From: Chromatiales bacterium (ex Bugula neritina AB1)
GTDB lineage: Bacteria > Pseudomonadota > Gammaproteobacteria > Granulosicoccales > Granulosicoccaceae
Direction of reading: 5' to 3'
Assembly (NCBI GenBank): GCA_001730015.1
Contig: MDLA01000159.1
Location: forward strand, 1-58,265
DNA length: 58,265 nt
In this document: piece by piece, positions 36,836 to 46,891 of the stretch
Layout of the letters: every line of letters starts with the position of its first letter
Position numbering within the stretch: the first letter of the stretch is position 1
Translations under genes and position numbers: made by a program
The notes under the pieces: model-generated
Databases searched by the model: none
What the model was told of the DNA's origin: nothing
Seen by the model: the letters and a program-made list of their open reading frames with translations, nothing else

Positions 36836-38734
36836 ATGTCCGACTACCAAACTCTTCATAATGCATCAATTTCGGACAAATCCAGCTTCTGGCTCGAAGC
36901 TGCCGGGCAAATTCACTGGTACCAGCCTCCGTCTAAAGTACTCGACGATTCCAACCCGCCTTTTTATCGCTGGTTTCCCGACGGTAAAACCAACGCCTGC
37001 TACAACGCGGTGGACCTGCACGTAGAAACCGCTCGTGCCGAGCAAACGGCGATCATATACGACAGCCCCATTACGCAGTCGGCGTCAAAACTGAGCTACC
37101 GCGAACTGCAGCATCGCGTTCGCCAGGTGGCCGGTATGCTGACGGATTCGGGTATCACTATTGGCGATCGAGTGATCATCTATATGCCAATGGTGCCCGA
37201 AACCGTTATCGCCATGCTCGCATGCGCCCGAATTGGCGCTATTCACTCGGTGGTGTTCGGCGGATTTGCCGCAAATGAGCTCGCGGTACGTATTGACGAT
37301 TGCACGCCGAAAGCAATACTGGCGGCTTCCTGCGGAATCGAACCGGGACGAGTAGTCGAGTACAAACCTCTGCTCGACGCCGCTATCGATTCCGCCACGC
37401 ACAAACCTGACAACTGCTTCATCCTGCAACGAAAAGAAGCCAGCGCCTCGATGATTGACGGCCGCGATCATGACTGGGTTGCCGCCGAGGCAAAGGCACA
37501 ACCAGCGGATTGCGTAGAACTCGATGCCAATCATCCGCTTTACATACTGTACACATCGGGTACTACCGGACAGCCAAAGGGCGTGGTGCGCGATACTGCC
37601 GGAGGAATTGTTTCGCTGAAATGGACAATGAAAAATATCTATGGCGTCGAGCCCGGCGATGTCTACTGGGCAGCATCTGATGTCGGCTGGGTGGTCGGCC
37701 ACTCGTACATTGTTTATGCGCCGCTGTTTCATGGGAATACCACTGTTCTCTATGAAGGAAAACCGGTCGGCACTCCGGACCCAGGCGCATTCTGGCGTGT
37801 AATCTCCGAACACAACGTCAAAGTACTGTTCACAGCACCCACCGCTTTCCGGGCTATCAAAAAAGATGATCCCGCCGGCGACTACCTGAATAAATACGAT
37901 ACCTCCTGCCTGAGTGCGCTTTTTCTGGCCGGCGAACGGTGCGATCCGGATACTCTTTCGTGGGCGGAAAACAACCTTAACGTACCGGTGATTGATCACT
38001 GGTGGCAAACCGAGACCGGTTCTTCAATCTGCGCCAACTATCTGGGTATAGAGACACTTCCGATCAAACCGGGCTCACCAACCAAAGCTGCCCCGGGCTA
38101 CGATTTGCATGTTCTCAACCCACAGGGAGAACCTTGCGCTGCCGGCGAAATCGGGGCTCTTGCCGCTAAGTCACCACTGCCACCGGGAACATTCTCAACA
38201 CTATGGAACGCGCCTGAGCGATATGTCTCCTCGTATTTTGAAACCTTCCCCGGCTACTATGAAACCGGTGATGCAGGTTACATTGATGAAGACGGCTATG
38301 TTTTTGTAATGGCTCGCACAGACGATGTAATTAACGTCGCCGGTCACCGATTGTCTACCGGCGCTATGGAGGAAGTTCTGGCTGCACATCCGGACGTCGC
38401 CGAGTGTGCCGTAATGGGAGCTGCCGATGCGCTGAAGGGACAAATCCCGGTTGGCCTGCTGGTTTTGAACAGCGGTTGCAAACGCAGCCACGACTCGGTT
38501 TGCGCTGAGGTCGTGCAGCGCGTGCGTGATGAGATCGGCCCGGTTGCCGCGTTCAAAAAGGCTACAGTCGTGACCAGACTACCCAAAACCCGGTCCGGGA
38601 AGATTCTCCGGGCGACAATGCGTGCAATTGCTGACGGCGACGACTGGAAGATGCCGGCAACCATCGACGACCCGGCCATTCTGGATGAAATCACCGACTC
38701 GCTGAAACAGATCGGCTACCCCGGCTCTGCATGA
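36836..38734 (+). CDS. prpE: Propionyl-CoA synthetase
   Basis: A 632-residue acyl-CoA synthetase of the ANL superfamily activating propionate (possibly also acetate) to the CoA thioester. The N-terminal ACAS domain is followed by the adenylation core with YTSGTTGQPKGVVRD and the aromatic-rich WWQTETGSSI motif. YETGDAGYIDEDGY and the C-terminal catalytic lysine in KTRSGKILR complete it. The VRDTAGG stretch and length favour PrpE over Acs. Its place directly before propionyl-CoA carboxylase and methylmalonyl-CoA epimerase genes supports propionate as the substrate. Confidence 0.88.
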   Translation: MSDYQTLHNASISDKSSFWLEAAGQIHWYQPPSKVLDDSNPPFYRWFPDGKTNACYNAVDLHVETARAEQTAIIYDSPITQSASKLSYRELQHRVRQVAGMLTDSGITIGDRVIIYMPMVPETVIAMLACARIGAIHSVVFGGFAANELAVRIDDCTPKAILAASCGIEPGRVVEYKPLLDAAIDSATHKPDNCFILQRKEASASMIDGRDHDWVAAEAKAQPADCVELDANHPLYILYTSGTTGQPKGVVRDTAGGIVSLKWTMKNIYGVEPGDVYWAASDVGWVVGHSYIVYAPLFHGNTTVLYEGKPVGTPDPGAFWRVISEHNVKVLFTAPTAFRAIKKDDPAGDYLNKYDTSCLSALFLAGERCDPDTLSWAENNLNVPVIDHWWQTETGSSICANYLGIETLPIKPGSPTKAAPGYDLHVLNPQGEPCAAGEIGALAAKSPLPPGTFSTLWNAPERYVSSYFETFPGYYETGDAGYIDEDGYVFVMARTDDVINVAGHRLSTGAMEEVLAAHPDVAECAVMGAADALKGQIPVGLLVLNSGCKRSHDSVCAEVVQRVRDEIGPVAAFKKATVVTRLPKTRSGKILRATMRAIADGDDWKMPATIDDPAILDEITDSLKQIGYPGSA

Positions 38735-39057
38735 TTGTCGCCCTGCCTGGCTACCTCACCCGTTTTAGAAACCCTGCAAGGTGCAGTGCTCCATCCAGCT
38801 GATAATTGCGGATTCAGCACGACTGTCTGCGCTCACAGCAAGGCGTACTTTTGAAGACATAGTTGTTCTATATTGATAAAGTACAACGCATTCTGTGGGC
38901 TCAGACAGCCACACCCGAAGGGAACCAATGAGCGGTCCCGCAGCGGAGTTACAATTCTCGCAAAGGGAACGACCATTCTCTTCGACTTGTGCGTTGCTGT
39001 GAATCCGCTCTCTGGCTCTGAACCCGTAATTATCTGCTGGATGAACCTCGAAACCTC
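38735..39057. other. prpE-pccB intergenic region (323 bp)
   Basis: Unusually long for genes of one pathway. No open frame is convincing. There are small inverted repeats (for example GGGA-CC with GG-TCCC near 38919-38938), but no clear terminator or -35/-10 pair. A separate promoter for pccB-pccA-mce is likely (inference). Confidence 0.4.
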
Positions 39058-40590
39058 ATGCAAACTATTGATGAACAATTGCAGGATCGTCGCACCGCCG
39101 CACGCTCTGGCGGCGGACAGGCGCGTGTCGACAAACATCACGCCAAAGGCAAGCTAACCGCTCGCGAGCGACTGGACGCATTGCTCGATGAAAACAGTTT
39201 CAAAGAATCGGACATGTTCGTTGAGCATCGCTGCGTCGACTTCGGTATGCAGACGCAGAAAATCCCGGGCGACGGCGTGGTCACTGGCTGGGGAACAATT
39301 AATGGCAGGCTGGTTTTTGTGTTCAGCCAGGACTTCACCGTGTTCGGCGGCTCACTATCGGAGGCGCACGCCGAGAAAATCTGCAAGGTGATGGATCAGG
39401 CAATGAAAGCCGGCGCTCCGCTGATTGGCCTGAACGATTCCGGTGGCGCCCGAATTCAGGAAGGCGTGGCTTCACTTGGCGGATATGCCGAAGTATTTCA
39501 GCGCAACGTACTGGCCTCCGGTGTAATCCCGCAGATTTCTATGATCATGGGGCCCTGTGCCGGTGGCGCGGTATATTCACCAGCGATGACAGACTTTATC
39601 TTCATGGTTCGCGACTCCTCCTATATGTTTGTGACCGGACCCGAAGTGGTTAAAACAGTCACTCACGAAGAAGTAACACACGAAGAACTGGGGGGGGCTG
39701 ATACCCACGCGATGACATCCGGTGTTTGCGATATAGCGTTTGAAAACGAACTGGAAGCGCTACAGCAGTTGCGTGACTTCTACGATTTTCTGCCGCTCAG
39801 TAATCGTGAAAAACCGCCCGTGCGCCCAACCAGCGATTCCATGCACCGACGCGATACATCGCTCGACACTCTGGTACCGGACAACCCGAACCAGCCCTAT
39901 GACATGAAAGAGCTGGTACATAAAATTGTCGATGATTCACATTTTTTTGAACTACAGCCCGACTATGCGAAAAACATAGTTATCGGTATGGCTCGAATGA
40001 ACGGCAGCACTGTAGGTATTGTTGCCAACCAGCCGTTGATACTGGCCGGTTGTCTGGATATAAAGTCATCGATAAAAGCGGCACGGTTTGTACGTTTCTG
40101 CGATGCTTTTAATATTCCTATTATTACGCTGGTCGATGTGCCTGGCTTTCTTCCCGGAACAGCACAGGAATATGGCGGCATAATAAAGCACGGAGCCAAA
40201 CTGTTGTTTGCGTATGCCGAATGTACAGTACCGAAAATCACCGTCATTACACGTAAAGCCTATGGCGGGGCTTACGATGTAATGGCCTCAAAGCACCTTA
40301 GAGGGGATGTAAATCTAGCCTGGCCAAACGCTGAAATTGCCGTGATGGGCGCCAAAGGTGCGGTAGAAATTATATTCCGCAATGACATTGGCGACGCCGA
40401 AAAAATAGAAAAGCGAACCGAGGAATACAGAGAAAAGTTCGCCAACCCCTTTATCGCAGCCAGCCGCGGCTACATAGATGATGTAATCAAACCTTCGGGC
40501 ACACGCCAGCATATTTGCAAGTCATTGGCCATGCTCGCCAGTAAAGAGCTGGAAAATCCGTGGCGCAAACACGATAACCTGCCGCTCTAA
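39058..40590 (+). CDS. pccB: Propionyl-CoA carboxylase beta (carboxyltransferase) subunit
   Basis: A 510-residue carboxyltransferase that moves CO2 from carboxybiotin to propionyl-CoA. The crotonase-fold halves show GKLTARERLDALLDENSF, GGSLSEAHAEKI, GLNDSGGARIQEGVASLGGY with the oxyanion-hole glycines, and PGFLPGTAQEYGGIIKHGAKLL with the second oxyanion hole. The C-terminal segment is VITRKAYGGAYDVMASK. The sequence is of the PccB type. The ATG at 39058 has only a weak ribosome binding site. pccA follows 32 bp downstream. Confidence 0.92.
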   Translation: MQTIDEQLQDRRTAARSGGGQARVDKHHAKGKLTARERLDALLDENSFKESDMFVEHRCVDFGMQTQKIPGDGVVTGWGTINGRLVFVFSQDFTVFGGSLSEAHAEKICKVMDQAMKAGAPLIGLNDSGGARIQEGVASLGGYAEVFQRNVLASGVIPQISMIMGPCAGGAVYSPAMTDFIFMVRDSSYMFVTGPEVVKTVTHEEVTHEELGGADTHAMTSGVCDIAFENELEALQQLRDFYDFLPLSNREKPPVRPTSDSMHRRDTSLDTLVPDNPNQPYDMKELVHKIVDDSHFFELQPDYAKNIVIGMARMNGSTVGIVANQPLILAGCLDIKSSIKAARFVRFCDAFNIPIITLVDVPGFLPGTAQEYGGIIKHGAKLLFAYAECTVPKITVITRKAYGGAYDVMASKHLRGDVNLAWPNAEIAVMGAKGAVEIIFRNDIGDAEKIEKRTEEYREKFANPFIAASRGYIDDVIKPSGTRQHICKSLAMLASKELENPWRKHDNLPL

Positions 40591-40622
40591 TTCGCCCCGC
40601 AAAACGAAAGAATCCGCTATCC

Positions 40623-42611
40623 ATGTTTTCTAAAATACTGATTGCCAATCGCGGTGAAATTGCCTGCCGCGCCATGCAGACGGCAAGCAAGATGGGCATT
40701 GCAACAGTTGCCGTGTACTCCGAAGCTGACCGGACCGCACTGCACACCACAAATGCCGATGAATCGGTGTTGATCGGCCCAGCGGCTTCAGCCGAAAGCT
40801 ACCTGAAAATAGATAAAATCATTGCAGCCTGCAAAGAGACCGGCGCTGATGCGGTTTATCCCGGCTATGGTTTTTTGTCTGAAAACTCATCATTTGCAGC
40901 CGCATTAGCAGCAGAGAATATTGTTTTTATCGGACCGGGCCAGCACGCTATAGAAAGTATGGGTGACAAGATCACCTCAAAAAAACTCGCAATAGAAGCT
41001 GGCGTTAATACCGTCCCCGGACACACAGACATCATTCGCGACAGCGATCACGCGGTAGAAATTTCAGCACAAATCGGCTACCCCGTTATGCTGAAAGCCA
41101 GCGCTGGCGGCGGCGGCAAAGGTATGCGTGTGGCCTATGACGAATCTGAATGTCGCGAGGGATTCGAACGCGCCAGCAATGAGGCTCGCTCCAGTTTCGG
41201 TGACGACCGCGTTTTCATCGAAAAATTCATTGAGCAGCCACGACACATAGAAATTCAGGTACTGGCCGATACCCATGGTAATACGCTCTATCTGAATGAG
41301 CGTGAATGCTCGATCCAGCGTCGTCATCAGAAAGTTATCGAAGAAGCTCCCTCCCCGTTTCTCAACGCAGCAACTCGCAAAGCCATGGGTGAACAGGCCT
41401 GCGCACTGGCCAGAGCTGTTAGCTACCAATCGGCCGGGACAGTCGAGTTCATCGTCGACAAGGACAGCAATTTTTACTTTCTTGAAATGAACACTCGCCT
41501 GCAGGTCGAACACCCGGTTACCGAAATGATCACCGGTTTAGATCTGGTTGAGCAGATGATCAATATTGCGGCGGGTGAAAAGTTGTCTATCGAGCAATCT
41601 GAAATCGGCATCAATGGCTGGTCCATGGAGGCTCGTGTCTACGCTGAAAACCCCTTTCGCGAATTTCTGCCCTCTACCGGCAGACTGATTCGCTACTCTG
41701 AACCTGCCGATATAGAACACGTAAGAATCGACAGCGGTATACGTGAAGGCGGCGAGGTATCTATCTACTATGACCCGATGATTTCAAAACTGATTACCTG
41801 GGGAGAAGACAGGGATTCAGCCATAGCCACTATGCAATCTGCACTGGATCGATACATTATTGATGGCGTAACAACCAATATCCCGTTTCTAGCTGCGTTG
41901 TTTGATCACAAAGACTTTCGCACAGGCGACTTCTCAACACACTTTATAGAGCACCATTATCCGGCAGGCTTTCAGCGGCTCGCACCGCAGGCGGAAGAGT
42001 CTCTGGCTATGGACGCTGTGGCTGTAGCCGCACGATTCAGAACCTGCCAGCGAGATCAGCAGATCAGTGGTACATTGTATCCCGCGGAAGAAATCGGTGA
42101 GTTATCGGTTTGCCTGATTGACCAGGACCGCTACACTCCATACCAGATCACAACCACAACGGATAACACGCTGCTGGTGCAAGGTGAGAACTCGGAGCTT
42201 ACGGTCGAAACAAACTGGACGCCGGGCCAGCCTGTGATAGAAGCCCGAATTGACGGTAAATTTATTATCTATCAGATCCAGCCAACTCCACTGGGATACA
42301 AATTAACAAACGGTCGATTTCAACAAGCACTTACGGTTCTTGAACCACGGATTGCTGCACTACATCGGCACATGCCGGAACGCAAAATTGTTGATACCTC
42401 TAAATTTTTGCTATCCCCGATGCCCGGTCTGCTGGTCAGTATTATGGTTGCCGAAGGAGACAAGGTACGTGCCGGTGACTCACTCGCGGTAGTCGAAGCA
42501 ATGAAAATGGAGAACGTACTCACAGCGGAACAGGATGGCATTGTCTCCCGTGTGCACAAAGCCGCAGGTGCCACGCTAGATGTCGATCAGATGATTCTGG
42601 AATTTGAGTAA
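40623..42611 (+). CDS. pccA: Propionyl-CoA carboxylase alpha (biotin carboxylase/biotin carrier) subunit
   Basis: A 662-residue subunit with a biotin carboxylase domain (FSKILIANRGEIACRAM, KASAGGGGKGMRV ATP loop, NTRLQVEHPVTEMITG), the BT domain that binds the beta subunit, and a C-terminal biotinyl domain with the biotin lysine in VEAMKMENVL near residue 626. A methylcrotonyl-CoA carboxylase is the main alternative, but the adjacent epimerase and prpE fit propionyl-CoA. Ends 39 bp before the epimerase gene. Confidence 0.92.
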   Translation: MFSKILIANRGEIACRAMQTASKMGIATVAVYSEADRTALHTTNADESVLIGPAASAESYLKIDKIIAACKETGADAVYPGYGFLSENSSFAAALAAENIVFIGPGQHAIESMGDKITSKKLAIEAGVNTVPGHTDIIRDSDHAVEISAQIGYPVMLKASAGGGGKGMRVAYDESECREGFERASNEARSSFGDDRVFIEKFIEQPRHIEIQVLADTHGNTLYLNERECSIQRRHQKVIEEAPSPFLNAATRKAMGEQACALARAVSYQSAGTVEFIVDKDSNFYFLEMNTRLQVEHPVTEMITGLDLVEQMINIAAGEKLSIEQSEIGINGWSMEARVYAENPFREFLPSTGRLIRYSEPADIEHVRIDSGIREGGEVSIYYDPMISKLITWGEDRDSAIATMQSALDRYIIDGVTTNIPFLAALFDHKDFRTGDFSTHFIEHHYPAGFQRLAPQAEESLAMDAVAVAARFRTCQRDQQISGTLYPAEEIGELSVCLIDQDRYTPYQITTTTDNTLLVQGENSELTVETNWTPGQPVIEARIDGKFIIYQIQPTPLGYKLTNGRFQQALTVLEPRIAALHRHMPERKIVDTSKFLLSPMPGLLVSIMVAEGDKVRAGDSLAVVEAMKMENVLTAEQDGIVSRVHKAAGATLDVDQMILEFE

Positions 42612-42650
42612 GCTCGTGACCATTTTTCTATTTAAACCGGGTATGTACAG

Positions 42651-43055
42651 ATGATCGGAAAGCTTAATCATATCGCTATAGCTGTGACCGACCTTGAGAA
42701 AGCCACGGCTATATACCGCGATACACTGGGTGCCAGCGTATCAGAGCCAACCGATCTGCCTTCGCATGGCGTGACGACAGTATTCGTCGAACTACCCAAC
42801 ACCAAAATTGAGCTGCTGCAACCTTATGGTGATAACTCGCCTATAACCGGGTTTCTCAAAAAAAACAATGATGGAGGCATTCACCATGTGTGTTATGAAG
42901 TCGATGATATCCACTCGTCCAGCGCAAAGCTGGTTGCAGCGGGTGCACGCGTACTTGGTGATGGCCAGCCTAAAACGGGTGCGCATGGCAAGCCTGTTTT
43001 ATTTCTACACCCGAAAGACTTTTGCGGGACTCTGGTTGAGCTGGAGCAGGCGTAA
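42651..43055 (+). CDS. mce: Methylmalonyl-CoA epimerase
   Basis: A 134-residue vicinal-oxygen-chelate enzyme that interconverts (S)- and (R)-methylmalonyl-CoA. Metal ligands are visible: His in KLNHIAIAVTDL, Gln-type position in the second strand, His in GGIHHVCYEVDDI and Glu in GTLVELEQA. It completes a carboxylation module whose mutase (mcmA/scpA) must be elsewhere. Converges on paaE. Confidence 0.93.
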   Translation: MIGKLNHIAIAVTDLEKATAIYRDTLGASVSEPTDLPSHGVTTVFVELPNTKIELLQPYGDNSPITGFLKKNNDGGIHHVCYEVDDIHSSSAKLVAAGARVLGDGQPKTGAHGKPVLFLHPKDFCGTLVELEQA

Positions 43056-43128
43056 GCTTCATATAGAATAAAGTACATTCACCGTCGCCTCTGTAACATA
43101 CAACGGGAATCACCAGTCAAGAGAAACC

Positions 43129-44208
43129 CTAAATCGCGTCGAAGTCCAGCGTTACCTTATCGCTTCCAGGGCGTGTCTGACAGGCAAGCGTATAGCCGGC
43201 CTCAATCTCCCAGTCTGCAAGTGAAAAATTTAAATCCATGCTGGTTTCGCCTTCAATGACTTTACAGCGACAGGTTGCGCACATGCCTCCGGCACAGGAA
43301 AATGGTAAATCAAAGCCCGCCCGCCGGGCTGCAGTCAGCACAGTCTCTTTACTTGAATCTACCTGAACTGCACGCTCGGCACCGTCCAGCACAATGGTAA
43401 CATCCGACCCGCCTTGTGGCAGTTTGTCAGTTTGCTGAGTTTGCACCGGTTTCGACGCCTGGGGGGCACCGGTGGAGGTGAATAACTCAGAACGTACGCA
43501 TCCGCCAGACACCCCGAGCCCCGCTAAAACCGCTCGGGCCTCTTCGATCATTGTCTGCGGGCCGCACAAATAGATTGCGTCACAGCTGTGCACGTCAAGC
43601 AACCCCAGTTGCTGCAGTAACTGTATTTTTTCACCATTCAATCTTCCGTTAAAACACGCCGCCTCCTGCCGTTCAGCAGATAATATGTGCATTACATTAA
43701 ACCGTTCGGTGTGCTTGTCTTTCAGATCATTTATATCGGCCCGGAACATAATCGTCGATGCGGTGCGGTTACCGTAAGCCAGTGTAATGTGGCTATCCGG
43801 TTCATCAGCCAGGACAGATTTTATTATCGACAGACAAGGTGTAATTCCCGACCCTACAGCTAACAAAAGGTATTTATTATTACGCCCTACAGTTGCGGTA
43901 AAATTACCCTGTGGCACCATCACCTGTACCGTACTTCCAATCGACAGACCCTGAGCATAAGTGGAAAATAATCCGTGGTCTACACGCTTGATGCCGACCT
44001 CAAGACGGTGTTTATGATGAGAGCAGATTGAATAGGATCGACGAACGTCCTGCCCGTTTACAGTTGCCCGCAAGGTGAGGTACTGGCCGGGCTTGAACTG
44101 AAACTGAGCCACCAATTCATTGGGCAGAGCAAATGAAATAGCTACCGAATCGGTAGTAAGCGGGCGGACAGCCGCCACCTGGAGCTGATGAAATTGAGGA
44201 CTAGCCAT
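43129..44208 (-). CDS. paaE: 1,2-phenylacetyl-CoA epoxidase reductase subunit PaaE
   Basis: A 359-residue reductase that feeds NADPH electrons to the PaaABC oxygenase. The FAD-binding front-end has RRSYSICSHH and the NAD(P) domain LLAVGSGITPCLSIIKS. A C-terminal plant-type ferredoxin domain has the four cluster cysteines in FSCAGGMCATCRCK and LACQTR. Last gene of the leftward paaABCDE arm, 74 bp after paaD. Confidence 0.95.
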   Translation of the reverse strand: MASPQFHQLQVAAVRPLTTDSVAISFALPNELVAQFQFKPGQYLTLRATVNGQDVRRSYSICSHHKHRLEVGIKRVDHGLFSTYAQGLSIGSTVQVMVPQGNFTATVGRNNKYLLLAVGSGITPCLSIIKSVLADEPDSHITLAYGNRTASTIMFRADINDLKDKHTERFNVMHILSAERQEAACFNGRLNGEKIQLLQQLGLLDVHSCDAIYLCGPQTMIEEARAVLAGLGVSGGCVRSELFTSTGAPQASKPVQTQQTDKLPQGGSDVTIVLDGAERAVQVDSSKETVLTAARRAGFDLPFSCAGGMCATCRCKVIEGETSMDLNFSLADWEIEAGYTLACQTRPGSDKVTLDFDAI

Positions 44209-44282
44209 TAGCCTTTATCTTGTTTCAAGTTAACTTGAATATTAAGCAGAGACGATGCAACTGCCGGTTTCCGGTAAGCCTT

Positions 44283-44804
44283 CTATAAGCACTTAAAGTA
44301 ATCGAACGGCTCACCGCAACTGTCACATCGGTATTGTGCTTTACAGGGGGTAGACCCGAACTCTGACACCTTGTGAGTATTGTCGCTGTCACACTGCGGG
44401 CAAGAGACGGTAATTCGGGAAAACAGTATCGGTTCGCTTGCCGGGTTATTGTCTGTACCTCTGCCTGCCGCCGGCGCTGCTATGCCGTTAGCACGTAGTT
44501 TTTTCCGCCCTTCTGTAGTTATCCAGTCAGTAGTCCAGGCTGGCGACATCATCCGCTGAACCCTGGAATTAAAGCCGGCTTCAGTCAGCGCAGCCAAAAT
44601 AGACTGCTCTATAACCACAACGGCGGGACAACCGGAATAGGTAGGTGACACCTGCGCAACTACTATATCGTTCTCAATGAATACATCACGCAGTATTCCA
44701 AGATCCGATACAGTCATAAACGGTAATTCCGGATCAGGCACCGACGCAGCCACCGCGGCAGCACGCGCAAGATCAATGGGCTGCTTCGCAACAGCATTCA
44801 CCAT
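44283..44804 (-). CDS. paaD: Phenylacetyl-CoA epoxidase assembly subunit PaaD
   Basis: A 173-residue protein: a DUF59/MIP18-like N-terminal domain (VPDPELPFMTVSDLGILRD, PTYSGCPAVVVIEQ) and a C-terminal zinc-ribbon-like end with four Cys pairs (CPQCDSD, PCKAQYRCDSCGEPFDYFKC). The family is needed for epoxidase activity and is thought to help Fe-S or di-iron maturation. It overlaps the end of paaC by 7 bp. Confidence 0.94.
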   Translation of the reverse strand: MVNAVAKQPIDLARAAAVAASVPDPELPFMTVSDLGILRDVFIENDIVVAQVSPTYSGCPAVVVIEQSILAALTEAGFNSRVQRMMSPAWTTDWITTEGRKKLRANGIAAPAAGRGTDNNPASEPILFSRITVSCPQCDSDNTHKVSEFGSTPCKAQYRCDSCGEPFDYFKCL

Positions 44805-45556
44805 TGTGCCCCGGGATAGGTGCGTTGCAGATACTGCAAATCGGCCAGCAGATAGCCAAAATCTTCTGTATGCCGACCGTCTCGCCCGCCACAGAGCGGA
44901 TACTCTACCTCCGGTACCTCAAGTAACGCCTGGGAGAATACCGATTTTATAGTCGAGCACCATGCCGCACGCAGTTGTTCCGGACCGGGCACTATGCCTT
45001 GTTCTATGCACTGCTGCCTGCCGGCATCAACAGAAAACAATTCATCTGTGTAGGGGTGTAGTGTGGATACAGCATCTTTCATGCGGCGACTACTTTCTTC
45101 TGTACCGTCACCCAGCCGCACAACCCATTCACCCGAATGGCGCAGATGATAGCCAGTTTCCTTTATAGCCTTTCCTGCAATACCTGCCAGTGTCGTATCA
45201 CTGCCGGTTAACACTCCCTGCCAGAACGGGCGCATAAACGCCGTAAAATACAGCTGGCGCACCATGGTATAGGCGAAGTCAGTATTTGGCCGTTCGACCA
45301 GCAGGCAATTACGGTATTCACGATCGGTTCGCAAATAGGCCAGATCATCTTCAGAGCGATCTTCACCCTCCAGTTCAGCTGCATAGGAATACAGGTTGCG
45401 CGCCTGCCCCACCAGATCAAGCGCCATATTCGGCATCGACAGATCTTCTTCAAGCATAGGAGCATGACCGCACCACTGCGAAAGCCTGTGACCCAGTATC
45501 AGGTGATCGTCGGCCAGTTGCACAACAGTTTCAATCAGCGCTCGCTTATAGACCAT
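44798..45556 (-). CDS. paaC: 1,2-phenylacetyl-CoA epoxidase structural subunit PaaC
   Basis: A 252-residue ferritin-like partner of PaaA, with LADDHLILGHRLSQWCGHAP, EEDLSMPNMALDLVGQAR, and the YLRTDREYRNCLLVERPN segment typical of PaaC. It scaffolds the catalytic subunit and lacks a complete di-iron site in known homologues. The start overlaps the paaB stop by one base (TAATG). Confidence 0.94.
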   Translation of the reverse strand: MVYKRALIETVVQLADDHLILGHRLSQWCGHAPMLEEDLSMPNMALDLVGQARNLYSYAAELEGEDRSEDDLAYLRTDREYRNCLLVERPNTDFAYTMVRQLYFTAFMRPFWQGVLTGSDTTLAGIAGKAIKETGYHLRHSGEWVVRLGDGTEESSRRMKDAVSTLHPYTDELFSVDAGRQQCIEQGIVPGPEQLRAAWCSTIKSVFSQALLEVPEVEYPLCGGRDGRHTEDFGYLLADLQYLQRTYPGAQW

Positions 45557-45840
45557 TACATGTGACCCGCTTCATCGGGGATATCATAGAAACTGGGGTG
45601 GCGATAGATTTTATCCGCCGCCGGGTCAAAATTAGCCTCAGCCTGCTCCGGGTCTGAAGCAACTATCTGCTCCGCACGCACCACCCAGATTGAATTACCC
45701 TCTTCGCGACGAGTATAGACATCGCGTGCAGCGTGCAGCGCCATTTCAGCGTCAGCGGCATGCAAACTGCCAACATGCTTATGATTGAGACCGGTACGCG
45801 GCCGGATAAAAACCTCCCAAAGGGGCATCAGGTCACTCAT
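45556..45840 (-). CDS. paaB: 1,2-phenylacetyl-CoA epoxidase subunit PaaB
   Basis: Starting at the ATG at 45840 (MSDLMPLWEVFIRPRTGLNH), the product is 94 residues, the normal PaaB size. The longer open frame to 45909 runs inside paaA. The start overlaps the paaA stop in an ATGA junction. LHAADAEMALHAARDVYTRREEG is the family core (residues about 26-48). PaaB bridges PaaAC heterodimers into the full complex. Confidence 0.95.
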   Translation of the reverse strand: MSDLMPLWEVFIRPRTGLNHKHVGSLHAADAEMALHAARDVYTRREEGNSIWVVRAEQIVASDPEQAEANFDPAADKIYRHPSFYDIPDEAGHM

Positions 45841-46877
45841 GAGGCATGTGCCATCGTGCTGCGATCCGGGTGTTTTTTCGCATGCGCCAGAGCCGCTTCG
45901 CGGACCCACGCGCCCTCATCATAGGCTTTCTGCCTGGCGGCCAGCCGATCCTTGTTCATCATTCCGTGCCCCTTGACTACACGCCAGAATTCATCCCAGT
46001 CGATTTCACCAAAATCATAACCACCCTGTCCTTTGTTCTTGCTCTCATTCCAGCGTAAATCGGGATCAGGCATGGTTAGGCCGATCAATGATGCCTGCGG
46101 TACGGTTGCATCTATAAATTTCTGACGCAGCTCGTCGTTGGTGAAACGCTTGATCTTCCAGGTCATGGATTGATCCGAATGCTGACTGTCGCTATCCGGT
46201 GGCCCGAACATCATTAGCGATGGCCACCACCAGCGGTCAAGTGCATCCTGTGCCATTGCTTTCTGCTCATCGCTGCCTTGCATCAGGGTGCACATCAGCT
46301 CATAGCCCTGGCGCTGATGAAAGCTCTCCTCTTTGCACACCCGCACCATTGCCCGCGCGTACGGCCCGTAAGAACATCGGCACAGTGGCACCTGATTCAT
46401 AATTGCCGCACCATCAACCAGCCAGCCAATGGCCCCGATATCAGCCCAGGTGGGAGTTGGATAATTAAAGATTGAAGAATATTTCGCCTTGCCTGACAAC
46501 AGCTCTTCGGTCAGCTGTTCTCGTGAAACGCCGAGTGTTTCCGCAGCAGAATACAGGTAGAGTCCATGCCCGCCTTCATCCTGTACCTTGGCAAGCAATG
46601 CCACCTTGCGACGCAATGTCGGTGCCCGGGTAATCCAGTTGCCTTCGGGTAACATACCTACAATTTCTGAGTGGGCGTGCTGGCTGATCATGCGAATGAG
46701 TGTTCTGCGATACGCTTGCGGCATTGGATCATTGGGCTCTATCTTCTGCTCGCTATCTATTTTTGCCTGAAACGCATCTAGAAACTCCTGCGTCTCTTCG
46801 GTTTGGGTATCCGCACCGATAAGACCCTGTGAATACATTGGCAGCCTCGTAAATTGCTCCAAAGCACGGAGCATCAT
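45837..46877 (-). CDS. paaA: 1,2-phenylacetyl-CoA epoxidase catalytic subunit PaaA
   Basis: The di-iron oxygenase subunit that epoxidises the ring of phenylacetyl-CoA. In the 346-residue frame, RMISQHAHSEIVGMLPEGNW, LLAKVQDEGGHGLYLYSAAE and CKEESFHQRQGYELM hold the Glu/His iron ligands. The true start may be the ATG at 46838 (MYSQGLIGADTQTEE), since the first 13 residues resemble nothing in the family. First gene of the leftward arm, divergent from the ECH-HAD fusion gene. Confidence 0.95.
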   Translation of the reverse strand: MMLRALEQFTRLPMYSQGLIGADTQTEETQEFLDAFQAKIDSEQKIEPNDPMPQAYRRTLIRMISQHAHSEIVGMLPEGNWITRAPTLRRKVALLAKVQDEGGHGLYLYSAAETLGVSREQLTEELLSGKAKYSSIFNYPTPTWADIGAIGWLVDGAAIMNQVPLCRCSYGPYARAMVRVCKEESFHQRQGYELMCTLMQGSDEQKAMAQDALDRWWWPSLMMFGPPDSDSQHSDQSMTWKIKRFTNDELRQKFIDATVPQASLIGLTMPDPDLRWNESKNKGQGGYDFGEIDWDEFWRVVKGHGMMNKDRLAARQKAYDEGAWVREAALAHAKKHPDRSTMAHAS

Positions 46878-46891
46878 TCATTGATCAACAC

